DNA from: Lachnoclostridium phytofermentans
GTDB taxonomy: Bacteria; Bacillota; Clostridia; Lachnospirales; Lachnospiraceae
DNA length: 64,000 bases
Direction of reading: 5' to 3'
Assembly (NCBI RefSeq): GCF_000733755.1
Contig: NZ_JPOF01000002.1
Span: 434,001-498,000 of the forward strand
This document shows positions 19,008 to 26,921 of this stretch, piece after piece. Numbering within the stretch: position 1 is the first letter of the stretch; each line of letters starts with the position of its first letter. The translations under genes and the position numbers were made by a program. Under the pieces are notes generated by a model. That model was not told where the DNA came from. It did no database searches and was given only the letters and a program-made list of their open reading frames with translations.

Positions 19008-19214
19008 AAAGATTCCTTTCCTCTCTCCAAGGAAAGCGATTACCTTTAAGATATTATATCAGACAAACTACATAGTTACAATGAATTTCTTAATGTATAT
19101 AACCCATAGCTTCATCATATTCACAAATTAGGAAATCTTCTACATACTTTAATCATAGTTTTATAACAATACGTAGTTAGTTCTCCTCTATCTTTTCTTT
19201 TCCTATCTCATACG

Positions 19215-19253
19215 AAAAAACCTCCAAACGGTTCTACCCTTTTGGAGGTTTTT
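19215..19253 (-). terminator. Intrinsic terminator after nrdR
   Basis: CCTCCAAA / TTTGGAGG stem with a loop of about 14 bases and a run of T on the minus strand, about 15 bases after the nrdR stop. A-runs and T-runs flank both sides, so it may work both ways. Confidence 0.85.
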
Positions 19254-19267
19254 ATCTTTATTACCTT

Positions 19268-19729
19268 CTAAACATGTTCATGATCGAGTATTTTCTTTAA
19301 CTCGTTCATAAAGGTATTGACATCCTTAAATTCACGATATACTGAAGCAAAACGTACATAAGCGACTGCATCTAAGTTCTTTAACTTATCCATGACGATT
19401 TCGCCTATTTTATAACTTGGTACTTCTTTTTCTTCCAAATTAAAAATGATGTTTTCCACTTCATCAACAACTGCATTAATCTGATCTACGGAAATTGGGC
19501 GTTTATGGCAGGAACGAAATACACCTGCTTCAATTTTGGAACGATCGTAAGGTTCACGATTATTATCTTTCTTAATTACTACCAAAGGTATCGTCTCTAC
19601 TTTTTCGTAAGTAGTAAAACGTTTAGAACATTCATCACACTGTCTTCTGCGTCGTATGGAACTGCAGTCATCTGCTGGCCTTGAGTCAATTACTCTTGTA
19701 TTTTCTTTTCCACAAAATGGACACTTCAT
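19268..19729 (-). CDS. nrdR: Transcriptional repressor NrdR
   Basis: A 153-aa regulator of ribonucleotide reductase genes. It has an N-terminal zinc ribbon with C3, C6, C31 and C34 (MKCPFCGKE...CDECSKRF) and an ATP-cone domain from about residue 49 (PLVVIKKDNNREPYDRSKI). Length and motifs match the family exactly. A near-consensus promoter lies 57 bases upstream. No nrd gene is in the window. Confidence 0.97.
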   Translation of the reverse strand: MKCPFCGKENTRVIDSRPADDCSSIRRRRQCDECSKRFTTYEKVETIPLVVIKKDNNREPYDRSKIEAGVFRSCHKRPISVDQINAVVDEVENIIFNLEEKEVPSYKIGEIVMDKLKNLDAVAYVRFASVYREFKDVNTFMNELKKILDHEHV

Positions 19730-19785
19730 ACGGTACCTCCCACTATAATATTAACCCGCACACGCTATCCGTTATCACTACTTTC

Positions 19786-19814
19786 ATTATATTGAATAAA
19801 TTCCCATAGGTCAA
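19786..19814 (-). promoter_or_regulatory. Candidate nrdR promoter
   Basis: Minus-strand TTGACC (19809-19814), 17 bases, and perfect TATAAT (19786-19791). One of the best sigma-A matches in the window. Confidence 0.6.
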
Positions 19815-19877
19815 GCACATAGTTACTCATGTTTTTATATTTTTTTCATATGATAATAAAAAGGGAGGTTCTGTCTT

Positions 19878-20138
19878 ATGCGATTATTCGAAATGCGTAA
19901 TAAAGAAGTCATTAATTGTAGAGATTGTCAGCGGCTAGGATTCGTTTGTGATATCATTTTTGATGCTATCACTGGATGTATTGAAGCTCTTATCGTCCCA
20001 GGCCCTCCTAAGATATGGGGACTTTTAGGAAGAGATCATGAGTATATCATACCTTGGTCTTGCATTTGTCAAGTAGGCCCTGACGTCATTCTAGTTGATA
20101 TTGATACCTCTGAATGTTTTAAGAAGTGCGGGGCATAG
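19878..20138 (+). CDS. YlmC/YmxH-family PRC-barrel protein
   Basis: An 86-aa protein beginning MRLFEMRNKEVINCRDC, with LGFVCDIIFDAITGCIEALIVPG. This is the PRC-barrel pattern of the YlmC/YmxH family, small proteins expressed during sporulation in Bacillus and clostridia with no firm function. AAAGGGAGG lies upstream of the ATG. It is divergent from nrdR and followed by the dinB control region. The protein is cysteine-rich (5 Cys) for its size. Confidence 0.85.
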   Translation: MRLFEMRNKEVINCRDCQRLGFVCDIIFDAITGCIEALIVPGPPKIWGLLGRDHEYIIPWSCICQVGPDVILVDIDTSECFKKCGA

Positions 20139-20160
20139 AAGACGAAACAAAAATCCCCTC

Positions 20161-20189
20161 TTTACATTCGAACTTATGTTTCCTATAAT
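20161..20189 (+). promoter_or_regulatory. Candidate dinB promoter
   Basis: Plus-strand TTTACA (20161-20166), 17 bases, and perfect TATAAT (20184-20189). The spacer contains a LexA-type box. It would give a leader of about 225 bases before dinB. It lies just past the stop of the YmxH-like gene. Confidence 0.55.
20169..20182. promoter_or_regulatory. LexA (DinR) SOS box
   Basis: CGAACTTATGTTTC matches 13 of 14 positions of the Gram-positive SOS box CGAACRNRYGTTYC. It sits between the -35 and -10 elements of the dinB promoter, where LexA would block RNA polymerase. This fits damage induction of a Y-family polymerase. Confidence 0.6.
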
Positions 20190-20275
20190 ATAAGTTATAA
20201 AAAGATACACCTTTTGCACCTTCATGGATTATAGGAACACGGTTTTTGTTCCTATAGTATAAATTATAAGAAGAT
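20180..20275 (+). repeat. Imperfect 27-base direct repeat with hairpin in the dinB leader
   Basis: Two copies at 20180-20206 and 20249-20275 differ at 3 of 27 positions (TTCCTATA-TATAA-TTATAA-AAGAT). The first copy contains the dinB -10 element. The 5' end of the second copy can pair with TATAGGAAC at 20230-20238 to form a 9-base-pair stem. No coding function was seen in this stretch. Confidence 0.6.
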
Positions 20276-20422
20276 GCGAAGCAGATTCTTATAGTCAGAT
20301 TGATTGCATAAGACAGCACCTTTTATTTAAGCGTACAAACGAATATCTGTAACAATAATTTTTACAATTAGTATCATTGCAACGATATTTAATTTGTATA
20401 TATTAATAAGGAAATGAGAGAT

Positions 20423-21655
20423 ATGATTAAAAAAGAACGACTGGTATTTCATGTGGATGTAAATAGTGCCTTCTTAAGCTGGGAATCTGTACATCGTTTA
20501 GCAACTGATTCCGAGACAATTGATTTACGTACCATTCCTTCAGCGGTAGGCGGTGACAAGCAAAGTAGACATGGTATCGTTTTAGCGAAATCCACGAAAG
20601 CAAAAACATACGGAATTGTAACAGGGGAACCTCTAACACACGCAATTCAAAAATGTCCTTCTTTGGTGGTAGTCCCACCAAACTTTGAGGTCTATACAAG
20701 CTATTCCGAACGATTAATGAAACTCTTATCCGAGTATACACCAACCCTTAACCAATTTAGTATTGATGAGGCTTTTCTTGATATGACGGATACTTATCAT
20801 CTTTTTGGTGCTCCTATGGATATCGCTAATCAAATTAGAGAACGAGTTTCTAAAGAATTGGGTTTTACTGTAAACATTGGAATTTCAACTAATAAACTTC
20901 TTGCTAAGATGGCTTCCGACTTTAAAAAACCAAATCTTTGTCACTCCTTATTTCCATCTGAAATTCCAGAGAAGATGTGGCCCCTACCTGTTGAGGAATT
21001 GTTTTTTGTAGGAAAGTCTGCGAAATCCAAATTCAACATCTTAGGGATTCACACTATTTATGATTTAGCACATACGGATGTAAGTATCCTAAAAACGCAT
21101 CTAGGAAGTAAATATAGTACCCTAATTCATGATTATGCAAATGGTATTGATGAAGAACCAATTGAGGTTACTGATACAAGAGCAAAAGGTTGTGGAAACA
21201 GTATAACCTTAGGACAGGATGTTATTGACAGGTCTATGGCAAAGCAAGTTTTACTTGCACTTAGCGAAACGGTAGGAGCAAGGTTACGATCAGCTAATGT
21301 TTCATGCAGCTGTATCACGGTTGAAATAAAGTATGCTAATTTCCAAACATGCACACATCAAGCAGTACTTCCATGTCAAACGAATACGACAGCAACTATC
21401 TATGAGGCAGCCTGTCGTTTATTTGACGAGTTCTGGGACAACTCTCCCATCCGCTTACTCGGAATTCGAACAACCAAGTTAGACGATACTGAATTTTCAC
21501 AGATTAGTCTTTTTGATAACAAACAATCAGAGAAGTTTAAGAAGCTAGATTCTGCTATTGATTCTATTCGTAATAAGTATGGAATTGATTCTGTTAAAAG
21601 AGCAAGTTTTTTAAAAGAAGATACCATCTGTAAACATAAATTAGGAAAAAATTAA
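20423..21655 (+). CDS. dinB: DNA polymerase IV (Y family)
   Basis: A 410-aa error-prone translesion polymerase. Catalytic acidic residues are in FHVDVN (D11) and SIDEAFLD (D115, E116). The palm, finger and little-finger regions are present, and a likely beta-clamp motif QISLF lies near residue 370. The ATG at 20414 is only two bases from AAGG; the ATG at 20423 has AAGGA 10 bases away and the usual MIKKERLVFHVDVN start. It is under a promoter with a LexA-type box. Confidence 0.94.
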   Translation: MIKKERLVFHVDVNSAFLSWESVHRLATDSETIDLRTIPSAVGGDKQSRHGIVLAKSTKAKTYGIVTGEPLTHAIQKCPSLVVVPPNFEVYTSYSERLMKLLSEYTPTLNQFSIDEAFLDMTDTYHLFGAPMDIANQIRERVSKELGFTVNIGISTNKLLAKMASDFKKPNLCHSLFPSEIPEKMWPLPVEELFFVGKSAKSKFNILGIHTIYDLAHTDVSILKTHLGSKYSTLIHDYANGIDEEPIEVTDTRAKGCGNSITLGQDVIDRSMAKQVLLALSETVGARLRSANVSCSCITVEIKYANFQTCTHQAVLPCQTNTTATIYEAACRLFDEFWDNSPIRLLGIRTTKLDDTEFSQISLFDNKQSEKFKKLDSAIDSIRNKYGIDSVKRASFLKEDTICKHKLGKN

Positions 21656-21665
21656 GAAAGGACTT

Positions 21666-21715
21666 AGGGGTATTTCTTCTCTCAAACGTATTATTTTTAC
21701 GAGAGAAATTCCCCT
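21666..21715 (+). terminator. Hairpin between dinB and the nucleoid protein gene
   Basis: An imperfect inverted repeat (AGGGG-ATTTCT...CTCTC against GAGAG-AAAT-CCCCT) followed only by TTTCAC. It starts 10 bases after the dinB stop and ends 9 bases before the next ATG. It could be a weak terminator or an attenuator for the downstream gene. Confidence 0.45.
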
Positions 21716-21724
21716 TTCACTAGC

Positions 21725-22735
21725 ATGGAAAAAGATGAAATTATTATAAGGAAAGCAATCCTACATATTCTTGATTCTGCTGTAGGTATGCCTGTACTTT
21801 CAGAAGAACTCTTAGAATTAAGTCCAGATATGAATGATTTCTTACGTGATCATATCTTTAAGATTGTTTCTGGTGATGATAGTAAACTGTGTACTTTTCA
21901 CACAGAAGAATCCCACATAGCACAATGTTTGGCTAAATTTGAGGAAGACAAATTAGTACAGGCGAGTCAATCAATTGCTTCTCATTTATATACGATTATG
22001 AACCAAAATATCGATATACCAGCTGCGGATTTGTTTGTAGTCACATATCAGTACGCAAGTGAAATGCATCTCGCATTACTAAAAATGAATTATAAAGAAT
22101 ATTATGTTCACTATACAGAAAACTCTGACCTTGGAAATCGTAATGATATTATCAAACAGACTGCTGCACTACCAGGTACAGGTACTAAGCTATCCGAAGC
22201 ATGTGTAATTCATCTTAGTGATATGTCAATGCAGGTTGTAGAAAGAAAATACGACATCAATGGTGAAAAAGTTTTTTACTTTTCTGAACTTTTTTTATGT
22301 TGTAGTACTAGGATGTCTCAAAAAGCAAAACTTAATATCGTTACCAAAGCGGTAGAACAAATCAACAAAAAGTACTACGAAGAAGACTTTAATAAGCAAA
22401 TGGAAGCTAAGAGCATCATTCATAATGATATCATAGAGCAAGGTTTAATTACTCCAGAAACCATTGGAGAAAAATTGTATGGTGATATTCCTGAAATCAG
22501 AGAAGAATTTACAGAAAAACTAGAAAAGTATAATATGGCTACCGAAGAAGTAAAGCCAAAAAGTGTACAAACTGTAAAAAAATTTGAAAAACAGTATTTA
22601 ACCACAGATTCTGGAATAGAAATAAATATTCCGATGGAGGAGTATAATAATAAGCAAAATGTTGAGTTTATTACCAATCCTGACGGTACCATTTCTGTCT
22701 TAATAAAAAATATCAACCGTATTGTTTCGAAATAA
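21725..22735 (+). CDS. Nucleoid-associated protein, NdpA/YejK family
   Basis: A 336-aa protein whose N-terminus (IIIRKAILHILDSAVGMPVLSEELLEL) is typical of the 37-kDa nucleoid-associated protein family (NdpA/YejK, PF04245). It continues with the family pattern through VVERKYDINGEKVFYFSELFL. It probably binds DNA. No clear ribosome site precedes the ATG: the bases before it are part of a hairpin arm. The family N-terminus nevertheless supports this start. It may be read through from dinB. Confidence 0.75.
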   Translation: MEKDEIIIRKAILHILDSAVGMPVLSEELLELSPDMNDFLRDHIFKIVSGDDSKLCTFHTEESHIAQCLAKFEEDKLVQASQSIASHLYTIMNQNIDIPAADLFVVTYQYASEMHLALLKMNYKEYYVHYTENSDLGNRNDIIKQTAALPGTGTKLSEACVIHLSDMSMQVVERKYDINGEKVFYFSELFLCCSTRMSQKAKLNIVTKAVEQINKKYYEEDFNKQMEAKSIIHNDIIEQGLITPETIGEKLYGDIPEIREEFTEKLEKYNMATEEVKPKSVQTVKKFEKQYLTTDSGIEINIPMEEYNNKQNVEFITNPDGTISVLIKNINRIVSK

Positions 22736-22860
22736 AACTACCTAGCGCACTAACTGACTTGAATTAAGCTTTAAGAAGAATAAGTGTTTTCAATTTGCCT
22801 ATACCTTAAGTGAAGATGAAAAACAGATGAATTTTCATTTGTATACTAAGTGATATTATT

Positions 22861-22921
22861 ATTGGATTATTAATGTTATTAAATTATTTATGCTATGGAT
22901 TATTTATGCTATTGGATTACT
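22861..22921. repeat. Degenerate AT-rich tandem repeat
   Basis: Three to four copies of a unit of about 17 bases resembling GGATTATTTATGCTATT lie side by side. The 365-base gap 22736-23100 contains this and the terminator at 22971-23010 and no gene that I can see. Confidence 0.5.
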
Positions 22922-22970
22922 CATAGAAAAATATTTGTATAATTGAATAGTTCTCAATACTAAGTATGAA

Positions 22971-23010
22971 AAGAATGGTGACTATATTTAAAATTATAGT
23001 CACCATTCTT
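22971..23010. terminator. Long bidirectional terminator hairpin
   Basis: A perfect 16-base inverted repeat (AAGAATGGTGACTATA and its complement) with an 8-base loop and T-rich flank. It lies between the convergent nucleoid-protein and epimerase genes and can serve both. Confidence 0.85.
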
Positions 23011-23100
23011 TTCTGTTGATTCCTTGGTATATATTCAATGTGAATATTTAATTGATTTGAACATTTCGTATTAATTATATTTATTTAGCCACAGTACAAA

Positions 23101-23946
23101 TTACGCCTCTTCATAACATTTCTTAATATAAGCCGATGATACAAGTACATTCTCTGGTACAGAATCCTCTATTAGCATATGAATCATCGGTTTCTTTTCT
23201 TTCGCAAGTTTCATAAGTAGTGGCAGATTTAATAGACCTTCTCCAACTGCGATTTGTCTAGATACAATATTTCCATCTTTCACAACAAAATCTTTGATAT
23301 GGAGTACATCAATTTCTTCACCAATCAAGTCAAAAGCTTCCTTGATCATATCATCTTGATTCCTATAATTATCAATTGACATAACATTAACAGCATCGAA
23401 GATGACACGTAGATTTGGTGAATTAATTGCATCTAACACCTTTCTCGTTCTTTTTATATCACTCATAATGTGCTTATATACAGGCTCTATTCCAACGATT
23501 ACACCCATCTTTTCTGCATATTCTACTACAGGTCGTAAATTATGAATAAAGATCTCTAACGCTTCATCTGAGTGGTTTGCAGGCTCATAGGCATACTCTT
23601 TATTTACTGCACCAGTTTCAGTTCCTACCATACCACAACCAAGTAAGGAAGCAAAACGGATATGTGCTTCGTAATTCTTTTGAATTTCACGAAGCGCTAC
23701 CTCATCTGGATGTCCAAGATTTAAGTAGCATCCTAATACAGCTACTTGTACATGATTTTTTTCAAAAACTTCTTTCATATATAAGGCCATACCAGAAGTC
23801 ATTGCTTCTCTATTTACGTTAAAAGTATCGATTGCCTTTTTTAGCGCTAGCTGTGTACAGCAAAATCCTTTGTTCGCTATATTTTCTACTAAGTTGTCAA
23901 ATGGAGCCTTTTCCATATCATGGCCTCGTACACCAAGTCTTAACAT
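23101..23946 (-). CDS. Sugar phosphate isomerase/epimerase-like TIM-barrel protein
   Basis: A 281-aa protein of the xylose-isomerase-like (AP endonuclease 2) TIM-barrel superfamily. Visible metal-site motifs are VGIEPVYKH, LRVIFDAVN and VLHIKDF, plus MIHMLIED near the end. The precise sugar substrate cannot be read from sequence. AGAGGTTAAT precedes the ATG, in a 21-base context almost identical to that of the GH28 gene 10 kb away. It follows the deacetylase by 49 bases in the pectin island and probably acts on an island sugar. Confidence 0.8.
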   Translation of the reverse strand: MLRLGVRGHDMEKAPFDNLVENIANKGFCCTQLALKKAIDTFNVNREAMTSGMALYMKEVFEKNHVQVAVLGCYLNLGHPDEVALREIQKNYEAHIRFASLLGCGMVGTETGAVNKEYAYEPANHSDEALEIFIHNLRPVVEYAEKMGVIVGIEPVYKHIMSDIKRTRKVLDAINSPNLRVIFDAVNVMSIDNYRNQDDMIKEAFDLIGEEIDVLHIKDFVVKDGNIVSRQIAVGEGLLNLPLLMKLAKEKKPMIHMLIEDSVPENVLVSSAYIKKCYEEA

Positions 23947-23995
23947 ATTAACCTCTATTCTGGCAGTTTAACGCCTATTTATTATGATAGTATTG

Positions 23996-24802
23996 TTAAT
24001 CCCATAATCTAACCGTTTCACCGGCTTTTATCTCTATTGCCGTGGCATCATTTACAGATACCCATACAGATTTCGCTGATGGATTATAAACTAGATTACC
24101 TGTAGCAGTGAAGTGGAGCCTTTCTGCTGCTTCTAAATAATCTACTATCTCAATGTTTGTCGCATACCAGATATCATCGCGATGCGAGACTAGCTTACAG
24201 AATTCCTCCATAACCTCCCAGTTATTGTTATTGGTAAATTCATAGCTATGCCCCCATACATACATCATATATAGGTATTGCTTCTTCGTTAGGCTAACAA
24301 ATTCTTCCCCTAGCGTCAGGAGATTATGGTTATGGTGACAGGTCGCCTTCCATTCATAAAAATCGGAAGGCATACTAAAATTATCACTATTTCCAACAAT
24401 TCTTGAATACCTAATTCCAAGTCCAGGCAACAAATCTTTAATGCGTTTATCATAAGAGCCATTCGGATAAGATAACCCTCTCACTGGATATTCAACCAAA
24501 CTTTCGAGCCCTTTACGATCTTCATAAATTTGCTCAATAATCATAGAAGATGGACATCTCGATATCGTTGGATGAGTAAATGTATGGGCAGAAACTTCAT
24601 GTCCTTTATATAATTCTTTAATCTCTTCTCTATTTATACGCTCTGGCTGATCCATCAGTCCGTAATTAAGATGAAAAGTACCCTTAATTCCATATTTATT
24701 GAAGATAGCTACTAATCTCCTATCCTCTTGTTTTCCATCATCATAGCTCATAGTTATTACTTTATGTTTTCCGCCAGGAAAACAGGTATATACTTTATTC
24801 AT
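23996..24802 (-). CDS. Polysaccharide deacetylase-like protein (NodB domain), no signal peptide
   Basis: A 268-aa CE4/NodB-type protein. Metal-site motifs are SYDDG near residue 20, SAHTFTHP (histidines) and a LSYPNGSY motif; a WGHSYEF motif is near residue 205. The last 50 residues look like a small beta domain (SAKSVWVSVNDATA). It lacks a signal peptide, unlike wall-active deacetylases, and sits among cytoplasmic pectin enzymes, so deacetylation of imported oligosaccharides is an inference. Divalent-metal hydrolysis of N- or O-acetyl groups is the family reaction. Confidence 0.75.
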   Translation of the reverse strand: MNKVYTCFPGGKHKVITMSYDDGKQEDRRLVAIFNKYGIKGTFHLNYGLMDQPERINREEIKELYKGHEVSAHTFTHPTISRCPSSMIIEQIYEDRKGLESLVEYPVRGLSYPNGSYDKRIKDLLPGLGIRYSRIVGNSDNFSMPSDFYEWKATCHHNHNLLTLGEEFVSLTKKQYLYMMYVWGHSYEFTNNNNWEVMEEFCKLVSHRDDIWYATNIEIVDYLEAAERLHFTATGNLVYNPSAKSVWVSVNDATAIEIKAGETVRLWD

Positions 24803-24876
24803 TATCAGCCCTCCTATGTAGTATGTATGTAATTTATCATATCATCATCTAAATTATTTTACAATATCAAAAAGTG

Positions 24877-24963
24877 AAAAAGCCGTTACCAAAGAACCCT
24901 GAGAAGGAACTCTAACCTAGATGATTAGGTTCCTTGTCGCCTGATTCTTTCAGCAACAGCTTT
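24877..24963 (-). terminator. Long structured terminator after the ABC permease gene
   Basis: On the minus strand an outer stem (AAAGC-TGTTGC-AAAGAATC against GGTTCTTT-GTAACG-GCTTT) encloses an inner hairpin (AAGGAAC...GTTCCTT) and ends with a T-run. It lies 28 bases after the permease stop and separates the transporter operon from the deacetylase gene. The size (about 87 bases) is unusual for a simple terminator. Confidence 0.65.
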
Positions 24964-24990
24964 CATTTTTCCTATTAAATATATAATTCA

Positions 24991-25845
24991 CTACTCTTTA
25001 ATCGCACCAATATTAACACCCTTTACAAAGTACTTCTGACAGAAAGGATATACAATCATGAAAGGTAAAATCGCTACGATAACAGCAGCACTAAACATTG
25101 TGTTCTGAGATATGTTCTCAGTTGTGTTTGGAGTATCACCATCCATGATTAAGTTACGTAATTTCTGCTGGAAGTTATATAAACTACTCTTTTGAATGTA
25201 AATTTTAAAGTGTGTATAATCATTCCAAAAAGTAACGGAGAACATCAAACCGATGGATGCTAACGCTGCTTTGGAAAGCGGAAGTACAATCTTAAAGAAT
25301 GTACCAATTGGTGAACATCCGTCAATGGATGCAGCTTCAAACAATCCTCTTGGAATACCCTCAAAGAAGTTACGCATTAATACAAGGTTATAAACATTAA
25401 TACCTAAAGGTAAGATAACCGCCCCTAAAGTATCAATTAAACCTAACTTAGACATAACTAAGAAAGAAGGTACCATACCACCATTAAAAATCATGGTAAA
25501 TAATAAAAGGAAAGCGAATACGTTTCTACCTGGCATTTCATACTGGATTAATACATAAGCACCTAAAGTAGAAAGTGTTAATCCGAGGAAAGTACCTGCA
25601 ATTGTTGTTATACAAGAGATTAAGAATGGTTTATATAAGGATTCATAAGTAAAGATAACTTTATAACCTGCTAAACCAAACTCTTTTGGCCATAATCGCA
25701 TACCATAACTCGTTTGCATATCAAGTGAGTCTACTAACACTTTCCATAGTGGTACAAGAATAAATAAAGATACTAAAACAAAGAGTAAACCATTAAAAAT
25801 AGGAAAGAGTTTGATTTTTTTACGTGCTTTTTTCTTAGAATTCAT
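24991..25845 (-). CDS. Carbohydrate ABC transporter permease (LplC/YtcP type)
   Basis: A 284-aa inner-membrane permease of the CUT1 carbohydrate importers with six predicted membrane segments. The ABC-binding EAA loop is in EAASIDGCSPIGTFFKIVLPLSK. The C-terminus QKYFVKGVNIGAIKE is typical of YtcP/LplC proteins. It forms a channel with the next upstream permease and the solute-binding protein. No ATPase gene lies nearby, as is normal for importers using a shared MsmX-type ATPase. Confidence 0.92.
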   Translation of the reverse strand: MNSKKKARKKIKLFPIFNGLLFVLVSLFILVPLWKVLVDSLDMQTSYGMRLWPKEFGLAGYKVIFTYESLYKPFLISCITTIAGTFLGLTLSTLGAYVLIQYEMPGRNVFAFLLLFTMIFNGGMVPSFLVMSKLGLIDTLGAVILPLGINVYNLVLMRNFFEGIPRGLFEAASIDGCSPIGTFFKIVLPLSKAALASIGLMFSVTFWNDYTHFKIYIQKSSLYNFQQKLRNLIMDGDTPNTTENISQNTMFSAAVIVAILPFMIVYPFCQKYFVKGVNIGAIKE

Positions 25846-25857
25846 CGTCTACCCCTC

Positions 25858-26808
25858 CTATACGATACCGCGTCCGCGGACTTTTTTACTTGCGTAATTA
25901 CAAATTAATACAAGAACACAACCTACAATTGAACTCATCAAACCTACCGCTGTTGTATAACCGTAGTTTGGAATACCTCCACCGAATGTCTGACGATATA
26001 CATAGGTCTGTATAACGTCGGATACCGCATAGACTGCTGAGTTATACATAACGAAAACTGATTCAAAGAGATTCATAATCTTTGCTAAGTTAAGAATTAA
26101 TACCGTAATAATTGTGTTTGCTAAACTTGGTAATGTAATGAAACGCATCTGATTCCAACGATTTGCACCATCGATCTGAGCTGCTTCGTATAGCTCTGGG
26201 CTAATACCTGATAATGTAGCAAGATAGATGATAGTACCCCAACCGGTATCTTTCCATATGTTAACAATATAATAAACTGGCCGCCACCATTTTTCTTCCG
26301 CCAGGAAGTATATCATTTGGTCTTTGTTTATAACACCAAGATTAACTAAAAATGAGTTTACAAGACCTTCGTTGGTAGGAGATAGAATTAAGCGGAATAC
26401 AGAAGCCGTAACTACCCATGACATAAAGTGTGGTAAGTAGATAAGCGTCTGAACAGCCTTCTTTGCTTTCAAATTCTTAATTTCATTTAATAACAGAGAG
26501 ATAATAACTGCCATAAATGTATTTAATAACAACTTAACTATACTTAACTCAAAGGTATTGACAAATGCACGAATGAAATCTTGCTTTTTTAATAATTTTT
26601 CAAAATGTTTTAATCCAACAAACACAGGTTCCTGTGCCATCTTATAATCATAGAATGCATACCTAATAAAAAACATTGGTAAGTAATTAAATAACGTAAT
26701 GAATACTAATACAGGTGCAAACATTACATAAAACCATCTATGGTTGTAAATTCTTAAGCCTAACGGTTTTTTGCTACCTGGTACTTTTTGACCTCGTTTA
26801 ATGCTCAT
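25858..26808 (-). CDS. Carbohydrate ABC transporter permease (LplB type)
   Basis: A 316-aa membrane permease with six predicted helices and an EAA loop in YEAAQIDGANRWNQMRFITLPSL. It belongs to the LplB/YteP family used for oligo-galacturonan and complex sugar uptake. The ATG at 26808 has GGAAG about 8 bases upstream; a GTG at 26826 would overlap that site. It lies 12 bases upstream of the partner permease. Confidence 0.92.
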   Translation of the reverse strand: MSIKRGQKVPGSKKPLGLRIYNHRWFYVMFAPVLVFITLFNYLPMFFIRYAFYDYKMAQEPVFVGLKHFEKLLKKQDFIRAFVNTFELSIVKLLLNTFMAVIISLLLNEIKNLKAKKAVQTLIYLPHFMSWVVTASVFRLILSPTNEGLVNSFLVNLGVINKDQMIYFLAEEKWWRPVYYIVNIWKDTGWGTIIYLATLSGISPELYEAAQIDGANRWNQMRFITLPSLANTIITVLILNLAKIMNLFESVFVMYNSAVYAVSDVIQTYVYRQTFGGGIPNYGYTTAVGLMSSIVGCVLVLICNYASKKVRGRGIV

Positions 26809-26842
26809 CGAAGCACTTCCTTTCACAAATTAGAATTTCCTC

Positions 26843-26904
26843 TCACGAGCATCTCTCGTGATAAGGAGGGGCTGAACCTTATCTATCTTTTGTTCAAACC
26901 CCTC
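26843..26904 (-). other. Two intercistronic stem-loops between binding-protein and permease genes
   Basis: GAGGGG-TTGAAC/GTTCA-CCCCTC and TCACGAG/CTCGTGA hairpins lie in the gap after the solute-binding protein gene. There is no T-run on the minus strand. They probably stabilise the binding-protein mRNA so that it exceeds the permeases, a common arrangement. Confidence 0.6.
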
Positions 26905-26921
26905 TTTATAAACTAATACAA

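Noticed and set aside
19840-19877. Sporulation sigma-E type promoter (CATATGAT) before the YmxH-like gene
   Set aside because: The -10-like element is present but no -35 element lies at the right distance.
20119-20319. 66-aa minus-strand open frame over the dinB leader
   Set aside because: It overlaps the end of the YmxH-like gene, the LexA box and the repeats; its sequence mirrors the repeat and looks non-coding.
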